Shown here one piece after another: positions 8,565-17,340 of a stretch of DNA of 64,000 bases. Made by a program: the position numbers and the translations under genes. The notes under the pieces were generated by a model. It saw only the letters and a program-made list of their open reading frames with translations, had not been told where the DNA came from and made no database searches. The DNA is from Acidicapsa dinghuensis (GTDB lineage: Bacteria > Acidobacteriota > Terriglobia > Terriglobales > Acidobacteriaceae). Each line of letters opens with the position of its first letter. Within the stretch, counting starts at the first letter, position 1. Location: assembly GCF_025685685.1 (NCBI RefSeq), contig NZ_JAGSYH010000001.1:372001-436000 (forward strand). The letters are read 5' to 3'.

Positions 8565-10468
8565 GTGATTGCTGTGGTCCTGTCGCGATTGAACTTCCTC
8601 CCCCGCCAACCGGAACAAAAGCAGCGGGTGAGCTGCACACAATTGCGCTGGTCGGCCCTCCAAACTCTGGAAAATCCACGCTCTTCAATCGCCTGACCGG
8701 TCTCCGCCAGAAAGTCGCAAACTATCCCGGCGTTACCGTTGAGCAGCGCATGGGCCGCATGGCCGGCGTCGGCCGCGAAGACCTGGTCCTGATCGACCTG
8801 CCCGGCATCTATTCGCTCGATCCATTTTCTGAAGACGCCCGTGTTTCCGTGAATGTGCTGGAAGGCCACATGCCCGGCACACCGAAGCCGGACGCCATCC
8901 TGCTTGTCCTCGATTCTCTGCACCTTACGCGCCAGCTCATGTTGGCGGCGCCTGTCCTGGCACTGGGCCTTCCGACCATCGTTCTGCTCAACATGAGCGA
9001 TCTGATGGAGTCGCGCGGAGGGGCCATCGATCCTCTCAAACTCGCGCAGGAGCTGCAGGCTCCCGTGGCTCTCGTCAGCGCCACCAAAGGCACGGGATTG
9101 CAGGCCGTCACCATGTTCCTCAACCGCCAGGGCAAAAAAGAGGAACTTCCCAAACTCATGCTGCCTGTAATCGGCAACGCGCAAAGCACGCACCGCTGGG
9201 CAGCCCAGGTCAGTTCTCGCACTGGATATCGCGCGCCTTTGTCGGCCAATGCGACGCGGCGTGTCGATCGCGTACTGCTTCATCCCGTATGGGGACCTCT
9301 CTTCTTTCTGGTCGTCGTTTTCTCTGTCTTCGAAGTAGTCTTCTCCATCGGTCAGCCGCTTAGCGATGGACTTCAGGATTGGCTTGGGAAATTCGGTACG
9401 ATGGGCGCTGCCCTTCTGCCCGATGGCTGGATTCGTTCGCTCGTGCTCGATGGCGGATGGAAGGGTGTAACCTCCGTTCTGGTTTTCCTCCCCCAGATCT
9501 TGCTCCTCTTTCTTTTCATCGGCCTGCTCGAAGATAGTGGCTATCTCGCCCGCGCAGCTCTCATTGCGGACCGCGTCATGCGCTCGATCGGACTGAACGG
9601 CAAGGCATTCATTCCCCTGCTCTCGGCCTATGCCTGCGCGGTACCCGCCATCATGGCGACACGCACTATTGAAAACAAGCGTGACCGCCTGGCGACCATC
9701 CTCGTCACGCCGTTCATGACCTGCTCGGCGCGCCTGCCAGTCTATATGCTTTTAATTGCCGCCTTCGTCCCCAACATCGCGTTCGCCTGGGGACTGATCG
9801 GCCTGAAAACCCTCGTCATGCTGGGGCTTTACGTCATCGGCTTCCTGGCCGCGCTGATCACGGCCCGGTTGCTCAAAAGCTCCGTTCTCAAATCCAGTGC
9901 GACGCCATTCATTCTCGAGCTGCCGCAATACCGCATGCCCACCCTGCGCTCCATCGGCATACGCCTCTACGACCGCGGACGCGTTTTCGTGCAACAGGCC
10001 GGAACCGTCATTCTCTGCGTAACCCTGGCTCTCTGGGTGCTGGCCAATCTGCCAGTTCATGGTGGGCACCGTCCTGATCTCGAAGCCAGCTTCATCGGCA
10101 GCCTCGGTCACTCAATCGAGCCCGTCATCGCTCCGCTCGGCTTCAACTGGAAGATCGGCATCGGCCTGCTCTCCAGCGTCCTCGCTCGCGAAGTCATGGT
10201 CGGCACCATGGGCACGCTCTACGGTGCTGACCCAGCCACCCAATCGCTCAGCCTGCAAACCGCTCTTCATCACGATCTGCCCCTCGGCGGAGCCATCGCT
10301 CTCATGGTCTTCTTCGCCTTCGCGCTCCAGTGCACCTCAACCATCGCAGTCGTGCGACGCGAAACCAACGGCTGGAAGTGGCCAGCGATCCAGTTCCTCT
10401 ACATGCTCTTACTGGCCTATGGAGCGGCCTTCCTAACCAACCACATCGTCACCGCAATCTGGGGCTGA
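8561..10468 (+). CDS. feoB: ferrous iron transporter FeoB
   Basis: 635 aa inner-membrane Fe(II) transporter with an N-terminal GTPase. G motifs: GPPNSGKS (32-39), the G2 Thr in YPGVTVE (about 59), DLPG (79-82), NMSD (144-147) and SATKG (173-177). The C-terminal half holds two Gate-type membrane blocks, including YLARAALIADRVMRSIGLNG and the conserved AYACAVPAIMATRTI stretch. It is shorter than the E. coli type (about 770 aa), mainly through a short linker after the G domain and a short C-terminus. An N-terminal Cys pair (MSDCCG) precedes the G domain. It starts in a 4-bp overlap with feoA. Confidence 0.95.
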   Translation: MSDCCGPVAIELPPPPTGTKAAGELHTIALVGPPNSGKSTLFNRLTGLRQKVANYPGVTVEQRMGRMAGVGREDLVLIDLPGIYSLDPFSEDARVSVNVLEGHMPGTPKPDAILLVLDSLHLTRQLMLAAPVLALGLPTIVLLNMSDLMESRGGAIDPLKLAQELQAPVALVSATKGTGLQAVTMFLNRQGKKEELPKLMLPVIGNAQSTHRWAAQVSSRTGYRAPLSANATRRVDRVLLHPVWGPLFFLVVVFSVFEVVFSIGQPLSDGLQDWLGKFGTMGAALLPDGWIRSLVLDGGWKGVTSVLVFLPQILLLFLFIGLLEDSGYLARAALIADRVMRSIGLNGKAFIPLLSAYACAVPAIMATRTIENKRDRLATILVTPFMTCSARLPVYMLLIAAFVPNIAFAWGLIGLKTLVMLGLYVIGFLAALITARLLKSSVLKSSATPFILELPQYRMPTLRSIGIRLYDRGRVFVQQAGTVILCVTLALWVLANLPVHGGHRPDLEASFIGSLGHSIEPVIAPLGFNWKIGIGLLSSVLAREVMVGTMGTLYGADPATQSLSLQTALHHDLPLGGAIALMVFFAFALQCTSTIAVVRRETNGWKWPAIQFLYMLLLAYGAAFLTNHIVTAIWG

Positions 10469-10488
10469 TCGAGGCGAAGCCCTAATCC

Positions 10489-12564
10489 TCAGTAAGCACG
10501 ATGCGGGCGGGTCGGCTGCTCATGGAACTCCGCCCCCATCCAGCTCTCAAACGCCGTCATCTCCTGTTTCCGTCCTAGATATTCCTTCACCAGCTCACTC
10601 GCCGGCCTTGCTCCACCAGGCTCCAGCACAGCCGCGCGAAAATGCGGCCCGGCATCCCCCTCCAGCAATCCCTGGCGCACAAACTGTTGATAGAAATCCT
10701 CCGCGATCACCTTATCCCATACCCGCGCATAACCCTCCGATGACCGGTCCATCAACATGTACATGCTCGAATACATGCGTCCCTCCGCCACCAGCGGCAT
10801 CAGCCTGCCATACTGCCGCAGATCGTAAAGCGTCATCCGGTTCAGATCGAACCCTTTCGGATTGTTCCTGTGCAGATCATTTGAGATATACGCAAACGCC
10901 GCCGGCAAAGCCGCCCCATCAATCGCGCGCCCAAACGTAAACGCATTGTTGATATGCGCTATCTGCTCTGGACTAAGCGCCGCGCCAGTCTTGTAGTTAT
11001 GCCCAATCCCAGCCAGCACTTTCGGATTCCGCAGCCAATCCTCCATCATCAGCGCAGGCACTTCCGCAAAATCCGATTGCACACTGATCCCGCTCACACC
11101 CGCCCAGCTCTGTTGCCCGGCAAAGATAAAGTGCAGCGCATGCGCCATCTGGTGCACAAACGCTACCACTTCCTCATGCTCCATCAATCCCGGATCGTCC
11201 CCGTGCGGCCCAGGAAAATTACATAGCAGCGCCGCCTGCGGAATCTCCTTATCTTTCACACCCTCAGCCACCGGCAGCATCCGATTCCCCGTAAACTTCC
11301 CCGCCCTCGGATGCATATCCAGATAAATCCGCCCAATCGGCTTGCCACCCTCCAGCACATCCCACGCTTCCACAGCAGCATCCCACACCGGAGCATCCTT
11401 GCTCTGCACAAGCTCCACGCGAAACACAGCCGCCATCGACTGCAGAACACGCTGTTTCACCGCCTCATATGGAAAATAATCCCGTATCGATTCTTCATCC
11501 AGATCGAACTGATCTTTCCGAATCAACGTCGCCAGCCGCGCAAAGTCATACGCATAAATATCGTTCGCATCCGGATCTTCCTTCCGCTTCTCATCCAGCA
11601 GCATCGCCCATTCCGCATCCACCACGGGACGATCCCCCGTATCGATGCCATTCAGAAAGATATCGATATTCCGCACGCTGCCAATCATGCTGTCCTGTGC
11701 TCTCAAATCCACCCAAGAGTCATAGTTCAGCAGCCGCGCAATCTGATATCGCGTTTCCAGCATGTCCTGCAACACATCGCGATTCTTCGGATAGGCGCGG
11801 TCATAGTAAGTCTCCGAAAACCGCACACGAAAATCCGCTCTCTCCGCATACTTCATCACTACGGGATAAGTCGTCTCATCCGCGTCGATAAAGATCCGCC
11901 CATCGGGTAGCGCAGGATGCGCCTTCAAAAAATCCTGCGGCAATCCATCCAGATCCGCCGGATCGATCACCGTCACATGACGCGGATCGGCAGCCGCATT
12001 CCGCTCAAACGCCGCCTCATCCTTCGCCAGCCATTCATACAACTCCAATAGCCGCTTGCGCAGCCCTTCGTCTCTCTCCACTCCCGCAAGCTGCATCTGT
12101 TGCGTCTGCCGCTGCACATAGTACTGTGTCGTCTCATTCGCCGCCGACACATCCAGATGCGATAGCGCAGCATACATCTTCGGATTCAAGCGCAGCGCAC
12201 TCTTCGCGGTCGTCGCTTCCTGCAACTCCGCATCCGTGTCATCTTTCGATCCAGCAACCCCGGAATATGCCGCCAGCCTCGCCAGATCCACCGCATCGTT
12301 GATATGCCGCAATGCCTCGTCATAAGGAACAAGCGTATTCTGAATCGTCTCCGCTCCATCGCCTGCGCCCACAGCAGATAAAGCTTGTTGCGCTTGCTCC
12401 AGATGCGTCGCAACCGCGGTTTTAACCGCTTGCCTGGAAAACTCCCCACTCCACGGCGCTGCAACCCCCGCAACCTTATCTTGCCCGTAAGCAGCTACCT
12501 GTGCGCATGCAGCAGCGCACAGACACAGGCATAGCGCTGCAACACGGGGAACGGCTCTCAACAT
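10489..12564 (-). CDS. exported M3-family peptidase homologue with altered active site (HQMAH)
   Basis: 691 aa from ATG 12564, chosen because AAGGA lies 6 nt upstream; an in-frame ATG at 12606 has no such site. The N-terminus (MLRAVPRVAALCLCLCAAACA) is a signal peptide. The fold resembles thimet oligopeptidase/oligoendopeptidase (M3). In the zinc site the usual H-E-x-x-H reads H-Q-M-A-H (codons at 11140-11154), so the general-base Glu is Gln while both His remain. The downstream zinc-ligand region DFAEVPALMMEDW keeps its Glu. This predicts metal binding with lost or much reduced peptidase activity. It lies 129 bp downstream of the copper-type cluster on the same strand. Confidence 0.85.
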   Translation of the reverse strand: MLRAVPRVAALCLCLCAAACAQVAAYGQDKVAGVAAPWSGEFSRQAVKTAVATHLEQAQQALSAVGAGDGAETIQNTLVPYDEALRHINDAVDLARLAAYSGVAGSKDDTDAELQEATTAKSALRLNPKMYAALSHLDVSAANETTQYYVQRQTQQMQLAGVERDEGLRKRLLELYEWLAKDEAAFERNAAADPRHVTVIDPADLDGLPQDFLKAHPALPDGRIFIDADETTYPVVMKYAERADFRVRFSETYYDRAYPKNRDVLQDMLETRYQIARLLNYDSWVDLRAQDSMIGSVRNIDIFLNGIDTGDRPVVDAEWAMLLDEKRKEDPDANDIYAYDFARLATLIRKDQFDLDEESIRDYFPYEAVKQRVLQSMAAVFRVELVQSKDAPVWDAAVEAWDVLEGGKPIGRIYLDMHPRAGKFTGNRMLPVAEGVKDKEIPQAALLCNFPGPHGDDPGLMEHEEVVAFVHQMAHALHFIFAGQQSWAGVSGISVQSDFAEVPALMMEDWLRNPKVLAGIGHNYKTGAALSPEQIAHINNAFTFGRAIDGAALPAAFAYISNDLHRNNPKGFDLNRMTLYDLRQYGRLMPLVAEGRMYSSMYMLMDRSSEGYARVWDKVIAEDFYQQFVRQGLLEGDAGPHFRAAVLEPGGARPASELVKEYLGRKQEMTAFESWMGAEFHEQPTRPHRAY

Positions 12565-12693
12565 GTTCAGTCCTTGCGCTGCCGAGGAGTGGGCAGAAAC
12601 CGGCACATCAACATACAGTGTTTCCGCACCTGCAATCGTAACGTACCGGTCTCGAAATTACCTCACGGAATCGTCAACATGCTTCTCCGCGCG

Positions 12694-14013
12694 CTAACGC
12701 CCCAGATGAATATTCAACACCACAGCTACACCCACTGGATGATCGCCATACAGACTCCGAAGCGTTCCAGGCGTATCGTAAAACGTCGTCTGCGCGCCCA
12801 GGTTGTACCAGCTCCATCCATTTCTGTATATGCGGTGCGTATAGCCAGCCGTATAAGCCTGCACTCGCCCCACAACCGTCTCTTCCGCTGGTGCCGCCGC
12901 TCCTAGCAGATCCGTAGTCCGGTCTACGTTCTCCATGCGAGTCCACAGCGAGTCGCGCTTTCGTATCTGTGCCGTCGCCTCCAGCAGATATCCATTCGCA
13001 TTTGTAGGCGTGCCGATCGTGTGATTGCGACCCCATAGCAACAATCCATCCAGCGTGCTCGCCTCATCGCCGCTCCCCCATCCATGGTGATAAGCAATCG
13101 AAGCCGTCTGCCGCAGCACGTCCTCTTCAGGATGTAACGCTTCCGGCGAGTGCAGATGCCCCACGGAATACTGCATCGCAAATGTGCGCGTCGGCGTAAC
13201 CGTCAGCCTCGTCGACCACGAATCCAGCCCGCCAACCGCAATCGTCCAGCGATTCTCGCCCGGTTCGCGCCCATGAAATCCAGAAGCCTCCCAGTGCACC
13301 CGCCCATACGTCGCGCCGGCCGTCACCACCTCATACGCGATATGCGTCGAGTCCTCCAGATGATGCCCCAGTGGCGCGAGTGGATCCTCCGAAGCCGATA
13401 TTCGGTGCGGAAACGCAACCGGCCCCAGCGACGGATCGCCTACCGGAGCAGCGTAGATCGAGAGCAGCAGCCCGTCGCTCGCGTGATAGTCATAGATGCC
13501 CGCAATCTCCATAAACAGATTGTGCGGATGCTGCCCATCGACAATCGGCTTGCCAAACGCCGTCTCGCCCTGCTGAAAAAGCTCCGGGTAATACCGCCCT
13601 GAAATCGTCGCAGGCTCCAGGCTCAACATCGTGCGCAGCGTCAACTGTCCACGTCCAATCTCACGTTGCGCCATCGGCATAAACCAGTTCGCGGAAAACA
13701 GCTTGTCATGTCCGCGCGGACCTGTCTGTTGTTGCTCGGCAATCATCGCCTGCCCATGCAGCATCAGCATCCAGTTTCCATGCATCGTCATCAGCATCGG
13801 TGGGGCAACCGCATCCGGCTCAAGACTCGTGCCCGACGCCGTGTGACGCAACACATTATCCTTCAGCGTTGTTGCTGGGCCGCCCATCTGCATGGCGGAA
13901 TCCATGGCATCGCCCTGAGATACCGGTTGCTCTTGAGAGGGTTGCGACTGCGCCAAGGCGAAAGGGAAAGACATACCTGTGACGCACAGCAGCGTCAGTA
14001 TTCGACAAAACAC
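12694..14013 (-). CDS. Met/His-rich exported outer-membrane-type protein of the copper cluster
   Basis: 439 aa from GTG 14013, with GGAG 7 nt upstream. Signal peptide MFCRILTLLCVTGMSFPFALAQ. The mature N-terminus is rich in Met and His (DAMDSAMQMGG, MLMTMHGNWMLMLHGQAM), typical of periplasmic or outer-membrane copper-handling proteins. The rest has alternating amphipathic strands (RVHWEASGFHGREPG, YTAGYTHRIYRNGWSWYN) and ends in VVLNIHLGR, consistent with a beta-barrel. I cannot name the family. Same strand and direction as the multicopper oxidase and Cys-rich genes, so copper resistance or efflux is the best inference. Confidence 0.75.
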   Translation of the reverse strand: MFCRILTLLCVTGMSFPFALAQSQPSQEQPVSQGDAMDSAMQMGGPATTLKDNVLRHTASGTSLEPDAVAPPMLMTMHGNWMLMLHGQAMIAEQQQTGPRGHDKLFSANWFMPMAQREIGRGQLTLRTMLSLEPATISGRYYPELFQQGETAFGKPIVDGQHPHNLFMEIAGIYDYHASDGLLLSIYAAPVGDPSLGPVAFPHRISASEDPLAPLGHHLEDSTHIAYEVVTAGATYGRVHWEASGFHGREPGENRWTIAVGGLDSWSTRLTVTPTRTFAMQYSVGHLHSPEALHPEEDVLRQTASIAYHHGWGSGDEASTLDGLLLWGRNHTIGTPTNANGYLLEATAQIRKRDSLWTRMENVDRTTDLLGAAAPAEETVVGRVQAYTAGYTHRIYRNGWSWYNLGAQTTFYDTPGTLRSLYGDHPVGVAVVLNIHLGR

Positions 14014-14093
14014 AACGGTTCTCCTTTGGAAAGCATGAGCAGGGTCGCGCGCATTACCGTGACGCGCGGCATCAAAAGCTCAAATGCTCTCCA

Positions 14094-14423
14094 TCAGGTC
14101 CGAAGTACAGTTGGTGGAGAAAAGATAGGTGGGACCATGCTGGCTGCTCGACTATGGATGGATGCGTATCCATCCATAGTCTCTTGCTGAACAGTCACTA
14201 CAAACGCCGCTTCAACTACACGCAGCGAATCGACAGAAGAAACCGCTCTCGAATCTGAACCAGACAACGAGCGGCAGCAATCAGGCGTTTGCAATGACGC
14301 CGCATGCGTGCAGCAGGCATGCGCATTCGCCGTTGAACTCGTAGGCGCACACCATGCACCGGCCGGTGCTATCAATACAACCGATAACAGGACCGCCAGG
14401 CAAATCTGCATCGCACGCCGCAT
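14094..14423 (-). CDS. small Cys-rich exported protein of the copper cluster
   Basis: 109 aa from ATG 14423 (MRRAMQICLAVLLS), with GGAG only 2 nt upstream; an ATG four codons later is an alternative. The signal peptide ends near PAGAWCA. The mature region has clustered Cys and His (NAHACCTHAA, TPDCCRS), suggesting a metal-binding peptide. No named family recognised. It lies between two outer-membrane genes and 80 bp from the Met-rich one. Reading the frame further upstream (to 14492) would run into the 16-bp repeat array, which argues for the shorter form. Confidence 0.6.
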   Translation of the reverse strand: MRRAMQICLAVLLSVVLIAPAGAWCAPTSSTANAHACCTHAASLQTPDCCRSLSGSDSRAVSSVDSLRVVEAAFVVTVQQETMDGYASIHSRAASMVPPIFSPPTVLRT

Positions 14424-14457
14424 AGCTCCAGTGTATTCGACGCAACCTCCCACAAAC

Positions 14458-14537
14458 TTGTCATCTTCAACGTTTGTCATCCTGAACGCCAATCATCCTG
14501 AGCGCTGATCACCCTGAATGCTTGTCATCCTGAACGC
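14458..14537. repeat. five tandem 16-bp units (TTGTCATCCTGAACGC type)
   Basis: Five head-to-tail 16-mers: 14458-14473, 14474-14489, 14490-14505, 14506-14521 and 14522-14537. Units 2 and 5 are identical (TTGTCATCCTGAACGC); units 1, 3 and 4 differ at 3-5 positions. The array abuts AGTGAAGGATCTG, so the last unit joins the dispersed motif CATCCTGAACGCAGTGAAGG. A related palindrome, CCCCGCAGGGGATCTG, follows near 14600. It sits upstream of the Cys-rich gene. Confidence 0.75.
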
Positions 14538-14653
14538 AGTGAAGGATCTGCTTTTGTTTTTGCAGTTGCTGTTGTACTTGCTTTTGCTTTTTGTCTGTCA
14601 TCCCCGCAGGGGATCTGTTTCTCATGCAAAAGCATCAAACCCCATCACAGCGC

Positions 14654-15475
14654 TTAATCCACCACCGAAGTCTTCGTCCAGGAGAAATGCCGTCCAAGAA
14701 TCCCTTTGATAATCCAGCGGTCAGTCGCCGAGGTAGGCCCAATGCCGACGCCCATATTGATCTCCCACTTGGGCGACACATTCAAATCCGTCACAAGAAA
14801 TATCTGCTGCTGCTGATTATGCAGCGTATCCGGCGAAGTAATGCGGCCATAGTCGGCGTAATACTCCACGCCGCCGCTCACTACCTTTGTGAAGTCAAAG
14901 CTGATCTTCGCACCAGGCGAAAAACCAATCCCCTGACTCACATCCGGCCCATGCCACGTTCTCTCCAGCGCAGGATTCACCGCAAAATACCATCGTCCAA
15001 TCGCCTTATCCACAATCGGACGAATCTCCCATGTCCATGTATCCGGCGAATACACCGCCCGCTGGTAGCCAACCTCCGTGGACAGGCTCACCCCAACAGG
15101 CCAGTGCCACGAGTCCGGCACGCGCACACGTGGGCGAATATGATCGCCAACCCACTGCACTCCGTGCCCATCCTGCTCGCTGGTGAAGATATAAAAACCT
15201 ACCTCCGACCACGACGTCAGCCCCTGCGTGATCTCGATCGTTTCGTGCTCCTGATGATTCGTCGGATACACGCCATCGATCACCTGCTTCTGTCCCACTG
15301 CAGTAAAGTTCGAGTGCAGCTCCACCATCGTGCTCTTCGGCGGCTCTGTATCCGCTCCATATACCTGAATCTCATAATTCCCCTGTGCGTGCAGATTGCG
15401 CACTGCAGCCATTACGCACAACAGCGTCAGGAAGCACAGAACCTTACTACGCCCGCGCCGCTTACACTCCGCCAT
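14654..15475 (-). CDS. exported outer-membrane-type protein, hypothetical
   Basis: 273 aa from ATG 15475 (MAECKRRGRSKVLCFLTLLC), which gives a proper signal peptide cut near NLHAQ; longer forms reach into the REP-like repeat. The mature protein is rich in Trp and Tyr with amphipathic strands (SEVGFYIFTSEQDG, WYFAVNPALERTW) and ends in FSWTKTSVVD, consistent with a small beta-barrel. It carries several His-containing motifs (TNHQEHETIE, DSWHWPV). Family not recognised. Part of the same minus-strand run as the multicopper oxidase, suggesting a role in copper export or outer-membrane transport. Confidence 0.7.
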   Translation of the reverse strand: MAECKRRGRSKVLCFLTLLCVMAAVRNLHAQGNYEIQVYGADTEPPKSTMVELHSNFTAVGQKQVIDGVYPTNHQEHETIEITQGLTSWSEVGFYIFTSEQDGHGVQWVGDHIRPRVRVPDSWHWPVGVSLSTEVGYQRAVYSPDTWTWEIRPIVDKAIGRWYFAVNPALERTWHGPDVSQGIGFSPGAKISFDFTKVVSGGVEYYADYGRITSPDTLHNQQQQIFLVTDLNVSPKWEINMGVGIGPTSATDRWIIKGILGRHFSWTKTSVVD

Positions 15476-15584
15476 CCATGATCGCCTCAGCAAATAAATT
15501 CCTCTCAAAACAGCGCATCGAACGGGTTGCGAAAAACTCAAATAAAGCCTTGTGAAAAACTCAAACAAAAGTCTTGTTTTGAAA

Positions 15585-15640
15585 GGGCACGGCTTCAGCC
15601 GTGCCGCTAAATCTAATCAGATTGATGGGGCTTTAGCCCC
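15585..15640. repeat. REP-like double palindrome
   Basis: GGCACGGC-TTCA-GCCGTGCC (15586-15605) is followed 21 bp later by GGGGCTTTAGCCCC (15627-15640). Paired short hairpins of this sort are common intergenic repeats in Terriglobia (recollection, not checked). It lies between the multicopper oxidase stop and the next gene's start. Just upstream, a 23-bp direct duplication beginning TTGCGAAAAACTCAAA (15527) and TTGTGAAAAACTCAAA (15550) is also visible. Confidence 0.6.
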
Positions 15641-15721
15641 TGAGGGATGTTCTTGCATCCTCCGCTCCAATACTCGACTCATTCCTCGATCTCCTTGTCG
15701 AACTCGACACAACAATCGCAA

Positions 15722-17071
15722 TCAGGCGTAGTGAAACAGCAGCATGAACCCATAATCCATGTGGTTCTGTTGATGACAGTGAAACAATGTATCGCCTGGA
15801 TGATCGGCGACAAACTCCACCACCAACTCCGACTTCGAGGGCGCCAACACCACATCTTTCATAATGCCCTGTGTCGCACCTGTTCCGGGTAAACTGCGTA
15901 ATTCAAAACTGTGCCGGTGCAGATGCACCGGATGGTCGTCCATCGTCGGATTCTTGAAGATCAACCGATAACGCTGTCCCTCATGCAGCAGCGGTGCACT
16001 CGTCTCCGGATAAGACTTGCCATTAATCATCCAGTGATCCGGCGCGCCATGCCCCACAAACTTCGAGGTAAACTCCAGCGGTATATCGATAACACTCCCA
16101 TGCACAGCCGAAGCCTGCGCCAATGCTGCAAATCTGCTGTAATCCCACACCAACTCTTCCGGCTGTTGCCACACTGCCTCGCCAGTCGCGTTCTCGTACT
16201 CCACTACCATCGCCGCGCCCGCAGCCTGCACATGCTTGCGCACTTCCCCCAGCACCCACTTGCCCGCATGATTCATTTCGACAATGGCGCAGACACGTTC
16301 CGCTGGCGCAAGCCGAATCATCGAAACACTCTGAGGTCGAGGAACCGGATTTCCATCCAGTGCAATCACTTGAAACTCATGGCCACTCAACGATAACCAG
16401 TGAACCTCGGTCGCACTTGAGTTAAGCATGTGAAACAACACACGCTGCCCACGCTTCACGCGCAGCGGGTCGCCGGCGCCATACATCCGCCCATTGATCG
16501 TCGTATACCGGTACTCCGGATTCATCGATCCATCCGCGCTTCCGGCCATCTCTCCATCCCAATCATGAATAGCCAGAAAAAACTCCTGATCGTAACGGCC
16601 CGGCTCCTCTGTTGGATCGATCATCAGGAACCCATGCAGCCCGGTATACTGCGCCTTCTTTAAATCCGATCCGGCTGTCGTATGTGTGTGGTACCAGCGG
16701 AATCCCGCAGGTCGTGGCTCAAAGGTATATCGCGCCGTCGCTCCCGGTGGAATCATCGGCGTGCCTTCTTCCATCGCGCCATCGACGGCGGGAGGCAGAA
16801 AAAGCCCATGCCAGTGCACCACCTCCGCGTCGGCGGAACGATTCGTCACTTCGATCGTGACGGTGCGTCCTTCCTTCAACCGCAGCAACGGCCCCGGAAC
16901 TTGCTGGTTATATGCAATAGTTCGCACGCTATGCTTCGGCGAAAGCTCAAGGGTATAAGGAGCAATCTCTAGCTTGTAATCGGCGGGCTGCTGGCCCCAG
17001 GCTTGCTCATCGAACGCTATCGATGCAGCGGCCATGCCTCCGAGCCTCATAAAACCGCGACGGGTAAGCAC
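15722..17071 (-). CDS. Tat-exported multicopper oxidase
   Basis: 449 aa from a GTG at 17071. The N-terminus has a twin-arginine motif, RRGFMRLGG (residues 4-12), so it is likely exported folded. Copper ligands are present: HWHG (86-89), HTH (128-130), HPVHLHRH in the C-terminal cupredoxin domain, and HCHQQNH (431-437). The axial type-1 position ten residues after Cys432 is Phe442 rather than Met. Probable role: oxidation of Cu(I) or phenolics in the periplasm. It is the first gene of a minus-strand run with two outer-membrane-type proteins and a Cys-rich peptide. Confidence 0.92.
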   Translation of the reverse strand: MLTRRGFMRLGGMAAASIAFDEQAWGQQPADYKLEIAPYTLELSPKHSVRTIAYNQQVPGPLLRLKEGRTVTIEVTNRSADAEVVHWHGLFLPPAVDGAMEEGTPMIPPGATARYTFEPRPAGFRWYHTHTTAGSDLKKAQYTGLHGFLMIDPTEEPGRYDQEFFLAIHDWDGEMAGSADGSMNPEYRYTTINGRMYGAGDPLRVKRGQRVLFHMLNSSATEVHWLSLSGHEFQVIALDGNPVPRPQSVSMIRLAPAERVCAIVEMNHAGKWVLGEVRKHVQAAGAAMVVEYENATGEAVWQQPEELVWDYSRFAALAQASAVHGSVIDIPLEFTSKFVGHGAPDHWMINGKSYPETSAPLLHEGQRYRLIFKNPTMDDHPVHLHRHSFELRSLPGTGATQGIMKDVVLAPSKSELVVEFVADHPGDTLFHCHQQNHMDYGFMLLFHYA

Positions 17072-17340
17072 ATCTCAAAACTTACTAGCCCACCCCAATG
17101 CACCGCAATCATTTGCTGAATTCCGAAGCGTGATTCGCAGGCGATGTCAACCAGTTGGCATTGGAACCCCATGAATTGGGAGCCATGATTTGATCTAGTT
17201 CAGCCGCCATCTATCGAAGCAGCTCGCACCCTTTGGCCCCATTCACAAAACACCAAAATTCTGCGCAAACCGAAGCTCAACAAAACAAATCCACTTCCAA
17301 CAAAAACATTTGGAGCCACTTTTCCTGGGGACCGCGCAAA
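17072..17340. other. intergenic region upstream of the multicopper oxidase
   Basis: 269 bp with no coding signal that I trust. It is AT-rich toward 17270-17320 and leads into the parS-like repeats. The promoter of the copper cluster should lie here on the minus strand, but I see no clear -35/-10 pair or CueR/CopY-type operator. Confidence 0.4.

Noticed and set aside
8405..9283. Minus-strand frame of 292 codons across feoA/feoB
   Set aside because: Antisense shadow of feoB, whose G motifs fix the coding strand.
14458..14537. Possible CRISPR array
   Set aside because: Units are directly adjacent 16-mers without spacers and there are no cas genes; it is a tandem repeat.
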